This document shows positions 50,514 through 58,573 of a stretch of DNA of 64,000 nucleotides, piece by piece. Within the stretch, counting starts at the first letter, position 1; every line of letters begins with the position of its first letter. This DNA comes from Sphingomonas bisphenolicum (GTDB lineage Bacteria > Pseudomonadota > Alphaproteobacteria > Sphingomonadales > Sphingomonadaceae). The notes beneath the pieces were generated by a model. That model saw only the letters and a list, made by a program, of their open reading frames with translations, did not search any database and was not told the origin of the DNA. Made by a program: the position numbers and the translations under genes. The stretch spans positions 1,457,501-1,521,500 of the forward strand of contig NZ_AP018817.1 in the NCBI RefSeq assembly GCF_024349785.1, in the 5' to 3' direction.

Positions 50514-50948
50514 TCAGTCGCGCGCGTCGAAGCTGGCGCGCGCGGCTTCGACCGTGTCGAGATGGCGTTCGGCCCACATCCAGACGCCGCAAAAGGCGGC
50601 GCTTAGGCTGTTGCCGAGCGGGGTCAGCGCATAATCGACGCGCGGCGGCACCACCGGATGGACGGTGCGGGTGAGCAGGCCGTCGCGCTCCATCTGGCGC
50701 AGCGTCTGGGTCAGCATCTTCTGGCTGATGCCGTCCACCTGCCGGCCGATGGCGGTGAAGCGCAGCGTGCCCTTTTCCTCCAGCAGTTCCAGCACCAGCA
50801 GCGTCCATTTGTCGGCGATGCGACCGATCAGCTCGTTGACGAGTCGCTCCACCCTGGGGTCGATCTCGGCGGGCGGTTCGGTCGCAAGATAGTGTTCCGC
50901 CTGCGCGATATCGTCTGCGTGGAAACGGTTCTGGAGCGGATTTGCCAT
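50514..50948 (-). CDS. HxlR-family winged-helix transcriptional regulator
   Basis: A 144-residue DNA-binding regulator. The HxlR core IADKWTLLVLELLEEKGTLRFTAI (in parts), ISQKMLTQTLRQMERDGLLTR and PPRVDYALTPLGNSL is clear. Unlike many redox-sensing family members it has no cysteine near the N-terminus, so a metabolite or electrophile trigger is an open question. It is divergent from the SDR gene; the operator-like palindrome at 50986-51004 lies between them. It probably controls the SDR and gdx genes. Confidence 0.88.
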   Translation of the reverse strand: MANPLQNRFHADDIAQAEHYLATEPPAEIDPRVERLVNELIGRIADKWTLLVLELLEEKGTLRFTAIGRQVDGISQKMLTQTLRQMERDGLLTRTVHPVVPPRVDYALTPLGNSLSAAFCGVWMWAERHLDTVEAARASFDARD

Positions 50949-50985
50949 TTCTTACCTTTGGGTGACTACAGCACTTTTCGGTGCC

Positions 50986-51004
50986 TACTTTCCAAAAGAG
51001 AGTA
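50986..51004. promoter_or_regulatory. Operator-like palindrome of the first HxlR regulator
   Basis: TACTTTC-CAAAA-GAGAGTA is a 19-nt inverted repeat (6 of 7 arm bases match) midway between the divergent HxlR and SDR genes. It follows the TACTT...AGTA pattern described for HxlR-type operators. Confidence 0.55.
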
Positions 51005-51046
51005 TAGAGCTAAATTGCCTTTCAAGCCAATTGAAAGGACAGACCC

Positions 51047-51805
51047 ATGCAATCGACAGGCAACACCATCCTCATCACCGGCGGCGGTTCGGGCCTTGGC
51101 GCGGCGCTGGCGCATGAATTTCACATAGCGGGCAACCAGGTGATTATCGCCGGGCGGCGGCAGGCGGCGCTGGACGCGGTCGTGGCCGACAATCCCGGCA
51201 TGGCCGCGATGGTGCTGGACATGACGGATGCGGCCGCGATCGTCACCTTTGCGCAGAAGCTGGTGGCGGACTTCCCGGCCCTGAACGCCGTGCTGCTCAA
51301 CGCCGGGATCATGGTGGCGGAGGACAAGATCGATCTGGCCACGGCCGAAGCGACGATCGCCACCAATTTGCTCGGCCCGATCCGGCTCGCCCATGCGCTG
51401 CTGCCGCATCTGGAGGCGCAGCCGGCCTCGACGATCCTGACCGTGTCGTCGGGCCTTGCCTTCGTGCCACTGGCGGCGACGCCGACCTACAGCGCGACCA
51501 AGGCGGCGATTCATGGCTGGTCGCTGGCGATGCGCGCGCAGTTGCAGGCGACCAGCGTCGAGCTGATCGAGATCGTGCCGCCCGGCGTGCAGACCGACCT
51601 GATGCCCGGCCATGCGGACAATGACCAGATGATGCCGCTGGCCGACTTTATTGCAGAGACGATGGGGTTGCTGCGGCAGCAGCCGGCGCTGGCGGAAATC
51701 CATGTCGAGCGGGTGAAGTTCCTGAGCGAAGCGACGCAGCGCGGCGAGTTTGCGCAGGTGTTCGGGATGTTGAACGGGGGCATTGAGCCGACACGGCGGC
51801 GATAG
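51047..51805 (+). CDS. Short-chain dehydrogenase/reductase (DltE-like)
   Basis: A 252-residue NAD(P)-dependent oxidoreductase. The Rossmann motif is TGGGSGLGAALA, with LNAGIM, the catalytic Ser in VSSGLAF, the YSATK Tyr-Lys pair and PPGVQTDLMPG. The DltE-like subclass is typical of SDRs under HxlR control. The start at 51047 has GAAAGGACAG upstream. Its product and substrate are unknown; the divergent regulator suggests induction by a stress or substrate. Confidence 0.88.
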   Translation: MQSTGNTILITGGGSGLGAALAHEFHIAGNQVIIAGRRQAALDAVVADNPGMAAMVLDMTDAAAIVTFAQKLVADFPALNAVLLNAGIMVAEDKIDLATAEATIATNLLGPIRLAHALLPHLEAQPASTILTVSSGLAFVPLAATPTYSATKAAIHGWSLAMRAQLQATSVELIEIVPPGVQTDLMPGHADNDQMMPLADFIAETMGLLRQQPALAEIHVERVKFLSEATQRGEFAQVFGMLNGGIEPTRRR

Positions 51806-51881
51806 CCTTGCCGTCGGGAGGCCATGCGCCTATCTGAACCCCTGCAAGCGAGGCCACGTCCTCCCCCGCGTGCGGGTTTCA

Positions 51882-51918
51882 AGTCCGGGACGGCCTGGCT
51901 CTCTGACGAAGGAGAGCC
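51882..51918 (+). promoter_or_regulatory. Leader hairpins with ACGR loops before gdx (candidate guanidine-II-like riboswitch)
   Basis: Hairpin 1 is CCGGG-ACGG-CCTGG (51885-51898). Hairpin 2 is built on CTCTCT/GGAGAG around GACGAA (about 51899-51916), closing on ACGA. Both loops fit ACGR, as in the mini-ykkC (guanidine-II) RNA, and the next gene encodes a Gdx-type exporter. Against it: the two hairpins share bases, loop 2 closes on a G-A pair, and hairpin 2 contains the SD (AAGGAGAG). Confidence 0.4.
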
Positions 51919-51921
51919 ATC

Positions 51922-52242
51922 ATGGCCTGGATTGCGTTGTTTTTTGCCGGTCTGCTGGAAATCGTCTGGGCCTTTGCGATGAAGCAGTCGCATGGGTTCA
52001 GCCGGCTTGTGCCCAGCCTCATCACATTGGGCGCGATGGTCGCCAGTTTCGGGTTGCTGTCGCTGGCGATGCGCAGCCTGCCGCTGGGGACGGCCTATAT
52101 GATCTGGACCGGGATCGGCGCGCTGGGCGCCTTTGCGGTCGGCGCGGCCTTTCTGGGCGAGGCGGTCAGCCCGATGCGGCTGGTCGCGGCGGGCCTGATC
52201 CTGACCGGGCTGGTCATGATGAAGCTGACCGCCCAGAGCTGA
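51922..52242 (+). CDS. gdx: SMR-family exporter, Gdx/SugE type
   Basis: A 106-residue protein with four membrane segments: WIALFFAGLLEIVWAFAMKQ with the essential Glu (E13) in TM1, LGAMVASFGLLSLAMRSLPLGTAYMIW split over TM2/3, and GLILTGLVMM in TM4. The GLLEIVWAFAMK and AYMIWTGIGALGA signatures mark the guanidinium-exporter branch (Gdx, formerly SugE), not multidrug EmrE. It exports guanidinium in exchange for protons; the exact substrate here is inferred from family. AAGGAG is 8 nt upstream, inside a leader hairpin. Confidence 0.9.
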   Translation: MAWIALFFAGLLEIVWAFAMKQSHGFSRLVPSLITLGAMVASFGLLSLAMRSLPLGTAYMIWTGIGALGAFAVGAAFLGEAVSPMRLVAAGLILTGLVMMKLTAQS

Positions 52243-52243
52243 A

Positions 52244-52915
52244 TCAGGGGGCGTTGACCATGTCGGGCGCCTTGGGGGGCAGGGGGAAGAGGGTGGCGAA
52301 GCGGTCGGCGAGCGCCCGGTCGCCCTCGACGCTCAGCGCGCCCGCCATGTCCGCATAGCTTGCGCCGCCATAGAGGACCGCGACCAGCGCATTCTGGTCG
52401 CCGCTGATGATGGCGTCCGCGCCCGCCGCCGCGCCGCGGTCGATGAGGCAATCGCCGTCCTTCAGGATGGCGCGAAACTCCTCCTCGCCGAAGCGGAAGC
52501 CGATCGTCGCGTCCAGGTCGCCGAGGCGGCTGCGGTCGATCATGGTGCGCATCGACAGGATCACCGACACCTGGCTCATCGGCTTGCCCGGCTCCATCGT
52601 GGGCGAGCGGCAGGCCCAGCGGCCCAGCACCTGAAACAGGATTTCCGACTCGCGGCCCCAGTCGGTCAGATCGTAAATCTGGCTGGCGGCGGGCGGGGGC
52701 AGGCGGCGACGGATCAGGATGCTCGCCGCTTCCAGATCCTCGAGCCTTTGCGTGAGCACGTTGGCGCTGATTCCGGGCAGCCCGGCGCGCAGGTCGGTGA
52801 AGCGCTTGGGACCGAGCATCAGTTCGCGCATGATCGGCATCGCCCAGCGATCGCCGATCATGTCGAGGGCGTGGGCGACGGCGCATCCGTCCTGATAGGC
52901 ACGTTTCTGACTCAT
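52244..52915 (-). CDS. HxlR-family regulator with C-terminal SCP2-like domain
   Basis: A 223-residue regulator. The HxlR winged helix occupies the first 105 residues (ALDMIGDRWAMPIMRELMLG, LPGISANVLTQRLEDLEAA) and includes Cys11 in QDGCAVAHAL, the family's redox-reactive cysteine. The second half (FRFGEEEFRAILKDGDCLIDRG, LVAVLYGGASYADMAGA) has the fold of an SCP2 sterol-carrier domain, a common fusion in this branch. It is divergent from the VOC cluster and convergent with gdx, 1 nt apart. Confidence 0.87.
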   Translation of the reverse strand: MSQKRAYQDGCAVAHALDMIGDRWAMPIMRELMLGPKRFTDLRAGLPGISANVLTQRLEDLEAASILIRRRLPPPAASQIYDLTDWGRESEILFQVLGRWACRSPTMEPGKPMSQVSVILSMRTMIDRSRLGDLDATIGFRFGEEEFRAILKDGDCLIDRGAAAGADAIISGDQNALVAVLYGGASYADMAGALSVEGDRALADRFATLFPLPPKAPDMVNAP

Positions 52916-52916
52916 C

Positions 52917-52938
52917 AGTTATCTTTTCTAACTTAACT
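52917..52938. promoter_or_regulatory. Operator-like palindrome of the second HxlR regulator
   Basis: AGTTA-N7-TAACT at 52917-52933 with an adjacent TTAACT half-site up to 52938. It begins 2 nt upstream of the regulator's start codon and about 100 nt from the VOC gene start. Confidence 0.5.
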
Positions 52939-53038
52939 GTTGCATAAAATAATCATGGAGCGCAGAAAGTGCAAGCGGTGAGTCGCCCGATGGAGAGAAA
53001 GGGCGCGGCCGAAGCTGAACATTCCGAGGAGAAATGCG

Positions 53039-53482
53039 ATGGCGAACACCCCCGCTCCGAAGATGATTTTCGTCAATCTGCCCGTCAGCGACCTCGCGGC
53101 GTCGGTCGCCTTCTATGAAGCGGTAGGCGCTGTGCCGAACATGGATTTCGCCGACGACAGCGCGCAGATGCTGAGTTTTTCCGAGACCATCCATGTGATG
53201 CTGCTGAACCATGAGCGGTTTGCCAGCTTCACCACGCGCGCCATCCCCAATGCCCATGACACCGCGCAGGTGCTGCTGTGTCTGAGCGAAACCAGCCGCG
53301 ATGCCGTCGACGCGACGGTGGACAAGGCGCTGGCGGCGGGGGGCACGGAGCCGAACCCGAAGCAGGATCATGGCTTCATGTATGGCCGCGACTTCGCCGA
53401 TCCGGACGGCCATATCTGGGAAGTGGCCTGGATGGACATGGAGGCGGCGCTCGCATCCAAACAGCAACCCGCCGACGCCTGA
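53039..53482 (+). CDS. VOC-family protein (glyoxalase/bleomycin-resistance fold)
   Basis: A 147-residue protein of the vicinal oxygen chelate fold (IFVNLPVSDLAASVAFYEAVGA, HGFMYGRDFADPDGHIWEVAWMD). The metal ligands of classical glyoxalase I are only partly present: His and Glu of GHIWEVAWMD fit the last ligand pair. Function may be dioxygenase, isomerase or antibiotic binding. It is the first gene of a cluster of five divergent from the HxlR regulator and its operator. Confidence 0.85.
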   Translation: MANTPAPKMIFVNLPVSDLAASVAFYEAVGAVPNMDFADDSAQMLSFSETIHVMLLNHERFASFTTRAIPNAHDTAQVLLCLSETSRDAVDATVDKALAAGGTEPNPKQDHGFMYGRDFADPDGHIWEVAWMDMEAALASKQQPADA

Positions 53483-53508
53483 CCTGACGACAAGGAAGGA
53501 GAGAGACA

Positions 53509-53871
53509 ATGGCCTATATGGACGGCTTCGTGATCCCGGTGCCCAAGGGCAATAAGGAACGCTATCGCGAGGTTGCGGCCTATGCCGCGCCGATCTTCAT
53601 CGAATATGGCGCGACCCGCGTGGTCGAATGCTGGGGCAATGACATCAAGCCGGGCAAGACCAACGACTTCCGCACCGCCGTGATCGCGGAAGAGGGAGAG
53701 GAAGTGGTCTTTTCCTGGATCGAATGGCCCGACAAGGCGACCCGCGACGCCGGCGCCGAAAAAGTCATGAAAGATGAACGCATGCAGCCGAAAGAGGGCG
53801 AGGACATGCCCTTCATCGGCGCGCGGCTGATCTATGGCGGGTTTGAGGTGTTGCTGGACGCAAAGGGTTAG
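53509..53871 (+). CDS. DUF1428 family protein (YbaA-like)
   Basis: A 120-residue cytoplasmic protein matching DUF1428 (YMDGFVIPVPKGNKERYREVA, GATRVVECWGNDI, VVFSWIEWPDKATRDAGAEK). The fold is a dimeric alpha-beta barrel. No activity is established. The AAGGAGAGAGAC before the ATG and 26-nt spacing show it is in the same operon as the VOC gene. Confidence 0.87.
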   Translation: MAYMDGFVIPVPKGNKERYREVAAYAAPIFIEYGATRVVECWGNDIKPGKTNDFRTAVIAEEGEEVVFSWIEWPDKATRDAGAEKVMKDERMQPKEGEDMPFIGARLIYGGFEVLLDAKG

Positions 53872-53903
53872 GGCGCGGGAACACGCAGCTAAGCAGGAGA
53901 CGG

Positions 53904-54707
53904 ATGATGACCGATCTGACCGGCAAATTCTTCTGGTATGAACTGATGACCAGCGATCCCGAGGCGGCGCTGGCTTTCTATGGCGATGTCGTCGGCTGGA
54001 CGTCGCAGCCCTTTGGCGGCGAGCGAACCGACGATCCCTATCATGTCGTGTCGGGCAGCGCCGGGCCGCTGGGCGGGATCATGGCGATCCCGGCCGAGGC
54101 CCGGACGTGCGGCATGACCCCCTGGTGGGGCGGCTATGTCGGGTCGGCCGATGTCGATGCCGACGCCGCACGGCTGAGCGCGGCGGGCGGCGCAGTGAAG
54201 CGCCCGGCCGAGGACATTCCCGGCGTCGGCCGCTTTGCGGTGATGGCCGATCCGGGCGGCGCGATCTTCATGCTGCTCAAGGGCTCCAGCCCCGACGGGA
54301 TGGAGGCGCCCGCGGGTATGCCGCTGGGCCATGTCAGCTGGCACGAACTATATAGCGGCGATTTCGACAAGGATCTGGCCTTCTATGGCGCGCAGTTCGG
54401 CTGGGCGAAGGGCGAGGCCATGGATATGGGCGAAATGGGCCTGTACCAGCTCGTTTCGCAGACCGGCGGCACGGATTTCCCGGACATGACCGGCGGCATC
54501 ATGCCGCTTCCCAAGGAGATGCCGACACCGCTCTGGCTCTTCTACTTCACGGTCGGCGATATCGATGCGGCGGTGGAGCGGGTGACGGCGGCTGGCGGGA
54601 CCGTGCTGAACGGGCCGATGGCGGTGCCCGGCGGCGCGTGGATCATTCAGGCGACCGATCCGCAGGGTGCGATGTTCGCACTGGTGGGCAGCAAGGGAGA
54701 CGCATGA
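53904..54707 (+). CDS. Two-domain VOC-family protein
   Basis: A 267-residue protein consisting of two VOC modules: GKFFWYELMTSDPEAALAFYGDVV with AVMADPGGAIFMLLKG, and HVSWHELYSGDFDKDLAFYGAQFG with IIQATDPQGAMFALVG. Resembles extradiol dioxygenase or glyoxalase-like proteins with internal duplication. The ATG at 53904 (alternative 53907) has AGGAGA 6-9 nt upstream. The stop overlaps the next gene. Confidence 0.85.
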   Translation: MMTDLTGKFFWYELMTSDPEAALAFYGDVVGWTSQPFGGERTDDPYHVVSGSAGPLGGIMAIPAEARTCGMTPWWGGYVGSADVDADAARLSAAGGAVKRPAEDIPGVGRFAVMADPGGAIFMLLKGSSPDGMEAPAGMPLGHVSWHELYSGDFDKDLAFYGAQFGWAKGEAMDMGEMGLYQLVSQTGGTDFPDMTGGIMPLPKEMPTPLWLFYFTVGDIDAAVERVTAAGGTVLNGPMAVPGGAWIIQATDPQGAMFALVGSKGDA

Positions 54708-55198
54708 TGAGCAAGATATCCCCCTGCCTCTGGTTCGACGGCCAGGCCGAGGAGGCGGCGCATTATTATGCGTCGGTCTTCGGCGGGTCGGTCGATCATG
54801 TGAGCTATTATCCCGACGAGAATCTCTCGCCGTCACCGATGGCGGGCGGCAGCGTGCTGCTGGTCGAGTTCACCCTGTTCGGGCAAAGCTATCAGGCGCT
54901 GAACGGCGGTCCCCAATTCACCTTCGACGAGGCGATATCGCTCTCCGTCGGGTGCGCGGACCAGGCGGAACTGGATCGTTATTATGACGCGCTGACGGGC
55001 GATGGCGGCAAGCCGGGGCCGTGCGGCTGGGTGACGGACAAATATGGCCTGTCCTGGCAACTGGTCACCAACGCGATCATGGCCAATTATCATAGCGACG
55101 ACAAGGCGGCGATCGCCCGGATGATGGCCGCGATGATGACGATGCAGAAGCTGGACACCGCCGCGATGCAGGCGGCCTTCGATGGAGAGGCGGCATGA
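54704..55198 (+). CDS. PhnB-like VOC-family protein (3-demethylubiquinone-9 3-methyltransferase fold)
   Basis: A 164-residue VOC protein of the PhnB/3-dmu-9_3-mt type (KISPCLWFDGQAEEAAHYYASVFGG, FTLFGQSYQALNGGPQFTFDEAIS, GPCGWVTDKYGLSWQLV). It lacks a SAM-binding region, so methyltransferase activity is not supported despite the name often given. It starts inside the end of the previous gene (ATGATG at 54704) and overlaps the next gene by 4 nt. Confidence 0.85.
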   Translation: MMSKISPCLWFDGQAEEAAHYYASVFGGSVDHVSYYPDENLSPSPMAGGSVLLVEFTLFGQSYQALNGGPQFTFDEAISLSVGCADQAELDRYYDALTGDGGKPGPCGWVTDKYGLSWQLVTNAIMANYHSDDKAAIARMMAAMMTMQKLDTAAMQAAFDGEAA

Positions 55199-55674
55199 GC
55201 GGCGCCGAGCATGAACTGACCGTCACCTGCCATATCGCCGCGCCGCGCGCGATCTGCTGGAAGGTGTGGACCGACCTGAAGGACGAATGGTTCTGCCCCA
55301 AGCCCTGGCGCGCCGAGGTGATCGAGGAGGATCTGCGTCCCGGCGGGCGCAGCGCGGTGCAGATGTTCGGGCCGGATGGCGAGGAGACCGGGCCGATGGA
55401 AGGCGTCTTCCTGGAGGTGGTGGCGGGCGAGCGGGTGGTGACGACCGATGCCTATGCCGCGGGCTGGGTGCCGCAGACGCCCTTCATGACGGCGCTATGG
55501 CAATTTGCCGACGAGGATGTGGACGGCGATGGCGGCACGCGCTTCACCGCGACCGCGCGCCATTGGGATGCCGAGGCGAAGGCGCGGCATGAGGAGATGG
55601 GCTTCCATCCCGGCTGGGACATGATGGTGGAGCAATTTAAAGCGCTGTGCGAGACGTCGGCGGCGAGCGCTTGA
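55195..55674 (+). CDS. SRPBCC/AHSA1-family protein
   Basis: A 159-residue START-like fold protein (VTCHIAAPRAICWKVWTDLKD, WFCPKPWRAEVIEEDLRPGG, EGVFLEVVAGERVVTT, WDMMVEQFKALCE). Members bind hydrophobic ligands or activate Hsp90. In operons with VOC proteins and an HxlR regulator, they may participate in modification or detoxification of an aromatic or electrophilic compound. Last gene of the five-gene operon. Confidence 0.87.
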   Translation: MSGAEHELTVTCHIAAPRAICWKVWTDLKDEWFCPKPWRAEVIEEDLRPGGRSAVQMFGPDGEETGPMEGVFLEVVAGERVVTTDAYAAGWVPQTPFMTALWQFADEDVDGDGGTRFTATARHWDAEAKARHEEMGFHPGWDMMVEQFKALCETSAASA

Positions 55675-55698
55675 TCCATTGAGGGCCTGAACGGTTCA

Positions 55699-56970
55699 TC
55701 ATCGAGCCTTCGCCACTTCCACCGCGTAGATGGCGGGCTTGCCCTCCACATTCGCGCGATAGACCAGCCATTTTCCGTCGGGGGTGAAATGCTGGTTTGG
55801 TTCCAGCGTATAATCCTGTTTCGACAGGTCGGCGAGGCGTTCGGTTTGCAGGTCGCCGGCCGCGATCAGCGTCTCCCCGTCCAGCGTGTCGCGGGTGCGC
55901 GGGTTGGTGTCAGGACGGGGATGGAACAGGCTGATATATTTGCCCTCATCATTGCCGTCGCCCGCGAAGGTCCGGCTGTCAGGCGAGGAACTGTAATGAT
56001 AGCTGCCCTGGCCCGGTCGCAGCGCATACCAGCGCCGCGCGCCGCTCACTACGTCGAAGCTGGCCAGCCAGCGCACGCCCATCGGCTGGATCAGGTCGTA
56101 CCAGATGGTGCGGCCGTCGGGCGCCCAATATTCATGGCCGGCGATCTCACCCTGGAATGTGCGCTGGTGGACTTTCGTTTTCCGGCTGCCGTCGGTGCGG
56201 ATGGTCCAGATGCGGTCGACCTTCTGCCACGGCCCTTCATGGCAATAGGAGAGCAGGGTTGGGTCGGCGGGCGAGAAGAGGACATGGTTGAGCCAGTCGT
56301 TCGACCGGGTGACGGTTTTCCGGGCGCCGGTGCGGAGGTCGATGGTGAAGATTTCCATCGGCACCCCGGCGGCGAGGCGCTTGGCCATCCATTGCTCCTT
56401 GGCGACGGCGAAGGGCAGCGGTTTTCCGTCCGGGCCGTTGGCGGCATAGGTGGGGGAGCCGGTCTTGGGATCGCGATTGCCCTGCGCGGCGATGGCGGCA
56501 GGCGGCGGGGCAAGTTCGCGATGGCCGGCGAGCAGCGTGTCGTCGGCATTGATCGAGGCGATGCGGCCGCCGGGCAGGTCGGCGATGCGGCGGCGCTCGC
56601 CGCTGTCCAGATCGACCGACCAGACAGTCGAGGCGGCTTCGTTGCCGATCGGGCTGGTGCTGTAATAGGCGATCGGAGCGCGGTTGCCGACGAAGAGCAG
56701 GCGGTCGATCTTTTCCTTCAGGACCAGCTTGGTCGTCCAGTTGCTTGTGTCGGCGACGCGGATGCCCTCGGGCGTCAGATAGATCATCCGCTTCCCGTCC
56801 GGGGTGAACGGGTTGTAGTTGAAATAGAGGCCATAATTGCCGGGGCGGTCATCGACGCGGACGATGCGGTGGCCGGTGGTGGGGTCAGTCCATGACGCGG
56901 GTTCGGGAGCCGGTGCGGCTGCGGCCAGCAGCGGCAGCGCCCATGTCATTAGCAGCCCTTTTCCACGCAT
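55699..56970 (-). CDS. Oligogalacturonate-lyase-like protein (PL22 family)
   Basis: A 423-residue protein with a Sec signal (LLMTWALPLLAAAAPAP). The PL22 beta-propeller is recognised by LSYCHEGPWQKVDRIWTIRTDG, a central conserved segment with the metal-binding His, and GHEYWAPDGRTIWYDLIQPMG. Such enzymes degrade short pectin fragments after polygalacturonate lyase, but here no other pectin gene is nearby and activity is not proven. Start at 56970; an in-frame ATG 42 nt upstream (57012) is outside the signal consensus. Confidence 0.8.
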   Translation of the reverse strand: MRGKGLLMTWALPLLAAAAPAPEPASWTDPTTGHRIVRVDDRPGNYGLYFNYNPFTPDGKRMIYLTPEGIRVADTSNWTTKLVLKEKIDRLLFVGNRAPIAYYSTSPIGNEAASTVWSVDLDSGERRRIADLPGGRIASINADDTLLAGHRELAPPPAAIAAQGNRDPKTGSPTYAANGPDGKPLPFAVAKEQWMAKRLAAGVPMEIFTIDLRTGARKTVTRSNDWLNHVLFSPADPTLLSYCHEGPWQKVDRIWTIRTDGSRKTKVHQRTFQGEIAGHEYWAPDGRTIWYDLIQPMGVRWLASFDVVSGARRWYALRPGQGSYHYSSSPDSRTFAGDGNDEGKYISLFHPRPDTNPRTRDTLDGETLIAAGDLQTERLADLSKQDYTLEPNQHFTPDGKWLVYRANVEGKPAIYAVEVAKAR

Positions 56971-57030
56971 CCTCGTCTCCAAATGTCCATTTAGTGGAAC
57001 ATGGTAATGCATGGAGGGATTTTAAGCAAA

Positions 57031-58479
57031 TCAGGGCGCCTTGTTCCAGTCGGCGACCCTGGCCTTCGTATCGGCCAGCATGGAGTCGAGCGCGGCGCGG
57101 TCGTAGCTTTTGCCGCGCATGACGACGGTGGCGATGGCGCGGGTGGCGTTGATATCCTGCAACGGATTGCGGTCGAGCAGGACGAGGTCGGCGGCCTTGC
57201 CGGCCTCTACGCTGCCATAGCGGTCGAGCTGGCCGAACCAGGCGGGGCCGGCGCGGGTCGCGGCGGACAGGGCCTGGGTTGGCGTGAGGCCCTCTTTCAC
57301 GAACAGGGACAGTTCGTCATGCAGGCCGATGCCGGGATAGTTGAAGCTGTTGAGGAAGCCCGCATCGGTGCCGGCGATGATCGTCACGCCCGCCTTTTGC
57401 AGCAGCGGCAATATGGCGGCCACGCGTTCGAAATGATCGTGGCGGGCGGCGGTGGCGGCAGGGTCGGCCCCTGCCGCGCGCTGGATGCGCCAGTCATAGG
57501 TCTTGCGCAGTTTCGGCCCGATAAAGGCGAGATAGGGATCGTTCGCGTGGCTATCGCGGTCGAGATAGGCGAGGATGCGGCTGCCGTTGAGCGTCGGGGT
57601 GACGAACACGCCCTTCGCGGCGAAATTGCGATAGGCGGCCATGGCGGTGTCGGTGTCGAAACCGGCGTCGATGCGGCGATTGGCCTCCGCCCGGTCGATG
57701 CGGCCGGCGGCGAAATCGGCGGCGATGGCGGCTTCGTCCTTCACGCCCGCCTTATAGGCATAGTCGAGATGCTCGATCGAACTGATGCCGGCGTCCACCG
57801 CCTGTCCGACGGTCAGCGCCATCGGGATATGGCCCGAACTGCGCAGGCCGTGGGCCTTCGCCTGCGCTACGGCGTAGAGGAACAGGTCGGGCTTCAAGGT
57901 GCTGTCGGTGATCTTCACGAAGTCGACATGGTCGCGTTGCTGGAGTCGGGTGATGGCGGCGTCGACATCGGCTCTGCTGCCGACTTCGATCGTGCCCTTC
58001 CAGACCGGCGCGATCCCCTCGATCTTCGCGCCGGAAGTGAGGAGGCGCGGGCCGAACAGGCTGCCGCTCGCGATATCGTGGCGCCATGTCAGCACGCTGT
58101 CGGGCAGGTCACCGGAACAGTCGCGGATGGTGGTGATGCCATGGGCCACATAAAGGGGAAGGAGCGCCTTATTCTCCTCGATCAGGTCCGGGCCGCCGCC
58201 GAAATGGACATGCATGTCCCAGAGCGCGGGAATGAGGAAGCGGCCCTTGCCTTCGATCGCGCTGGGCGTGCGCCATGCCTTGCTGATCGCGCGGTCCGGG
58301 CCGACGGCGACGATGTCGGCGCCGCGCAGGACGACGGCCTGATCGGCATTGGCGCGACCATGCTCGACGTCGATCACGGAAACGTGGCGGATCATCATGT
58401 CGCCCTGTTGCGGGGAGGCCAGTGCGGGCGATGCGAACAGCGCGACCAGGGGCAGGGCGGTGGCCAGCAGTGTCTTCAT
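57031..58479 (-). CDS. Exported amidohydrolase-family protein
   Basis: A 482-residue protein with a Sec signal (LLATALPLVALFASPALAS). The amidohydrolase TIM barrel carries the DMHVHFGG HxH, a carboxylated-Lys candidate region (VDFVKITDS), SGHIPMALTVGQAVDAG and the AGTDAG metal Asp. The substrate is likely a cyclic amide, dipeptide or imidazolone-like compound; extracytoplasmic members often degrade dipeptides. It follows the PL22 gene on the same strand. Confidence 0.87.
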   Translation of the reverse strand: MKTLLATALPLVALFASPALASPQQGDMMIRHVSVIDVEHGRANADQAVVLRGADIVAVGPDRAISKAWRTPSAIEGKGRFLIPALWDMHVHFGGGPDLIEENKALLPLYVAHGITTIRDCSGDLPDSVLTWRHDIASGSLFGPRLLTSGAKIEGIAPVWKGTIEVGSRADVDAAITRLQQRDHVDFVKITDSTLKPDLFLYAVAQAKAHGLRSSGHIPMALTVGQAVDAGISSIEHLDYAYKAGVKDEAAIAADFAAGRIDRAEANRRIDAGFDTDTAMAAYRNFAAKGVFVTPTLNGSRILAYLDRDSHANDPYLAFIGPKLRKTYDWRIQRAAGADPAATAARHDHFERVAAILPLLQKAGVTIIAGTDAGFLNSFNYPGIGLHDELSLFVKEGLTPTQALSAATRAGPAWFGQLDRYGSVEAGKAADLVLLDRNPLQDINATRAIATVVMRGKSYDRAALDSMLADTKARVADWNKAP

Positions 58480-58573
58480 CGTCGGTCTGCGCTCCGGTGG
58501 GGGAAGGACGATTTTAGCGGCGTCGCCATCATGCGCAAATTAGATGTTGGAATGGATAGTATGCATAGTGATA

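Noticed and set aside
54704-55198. Naming this a ubiquinone methyltransferase
   Set aside because: The family label comes from the fold; there is no SAM-binding motif, and the real UbiG is encoded at 46 kb.
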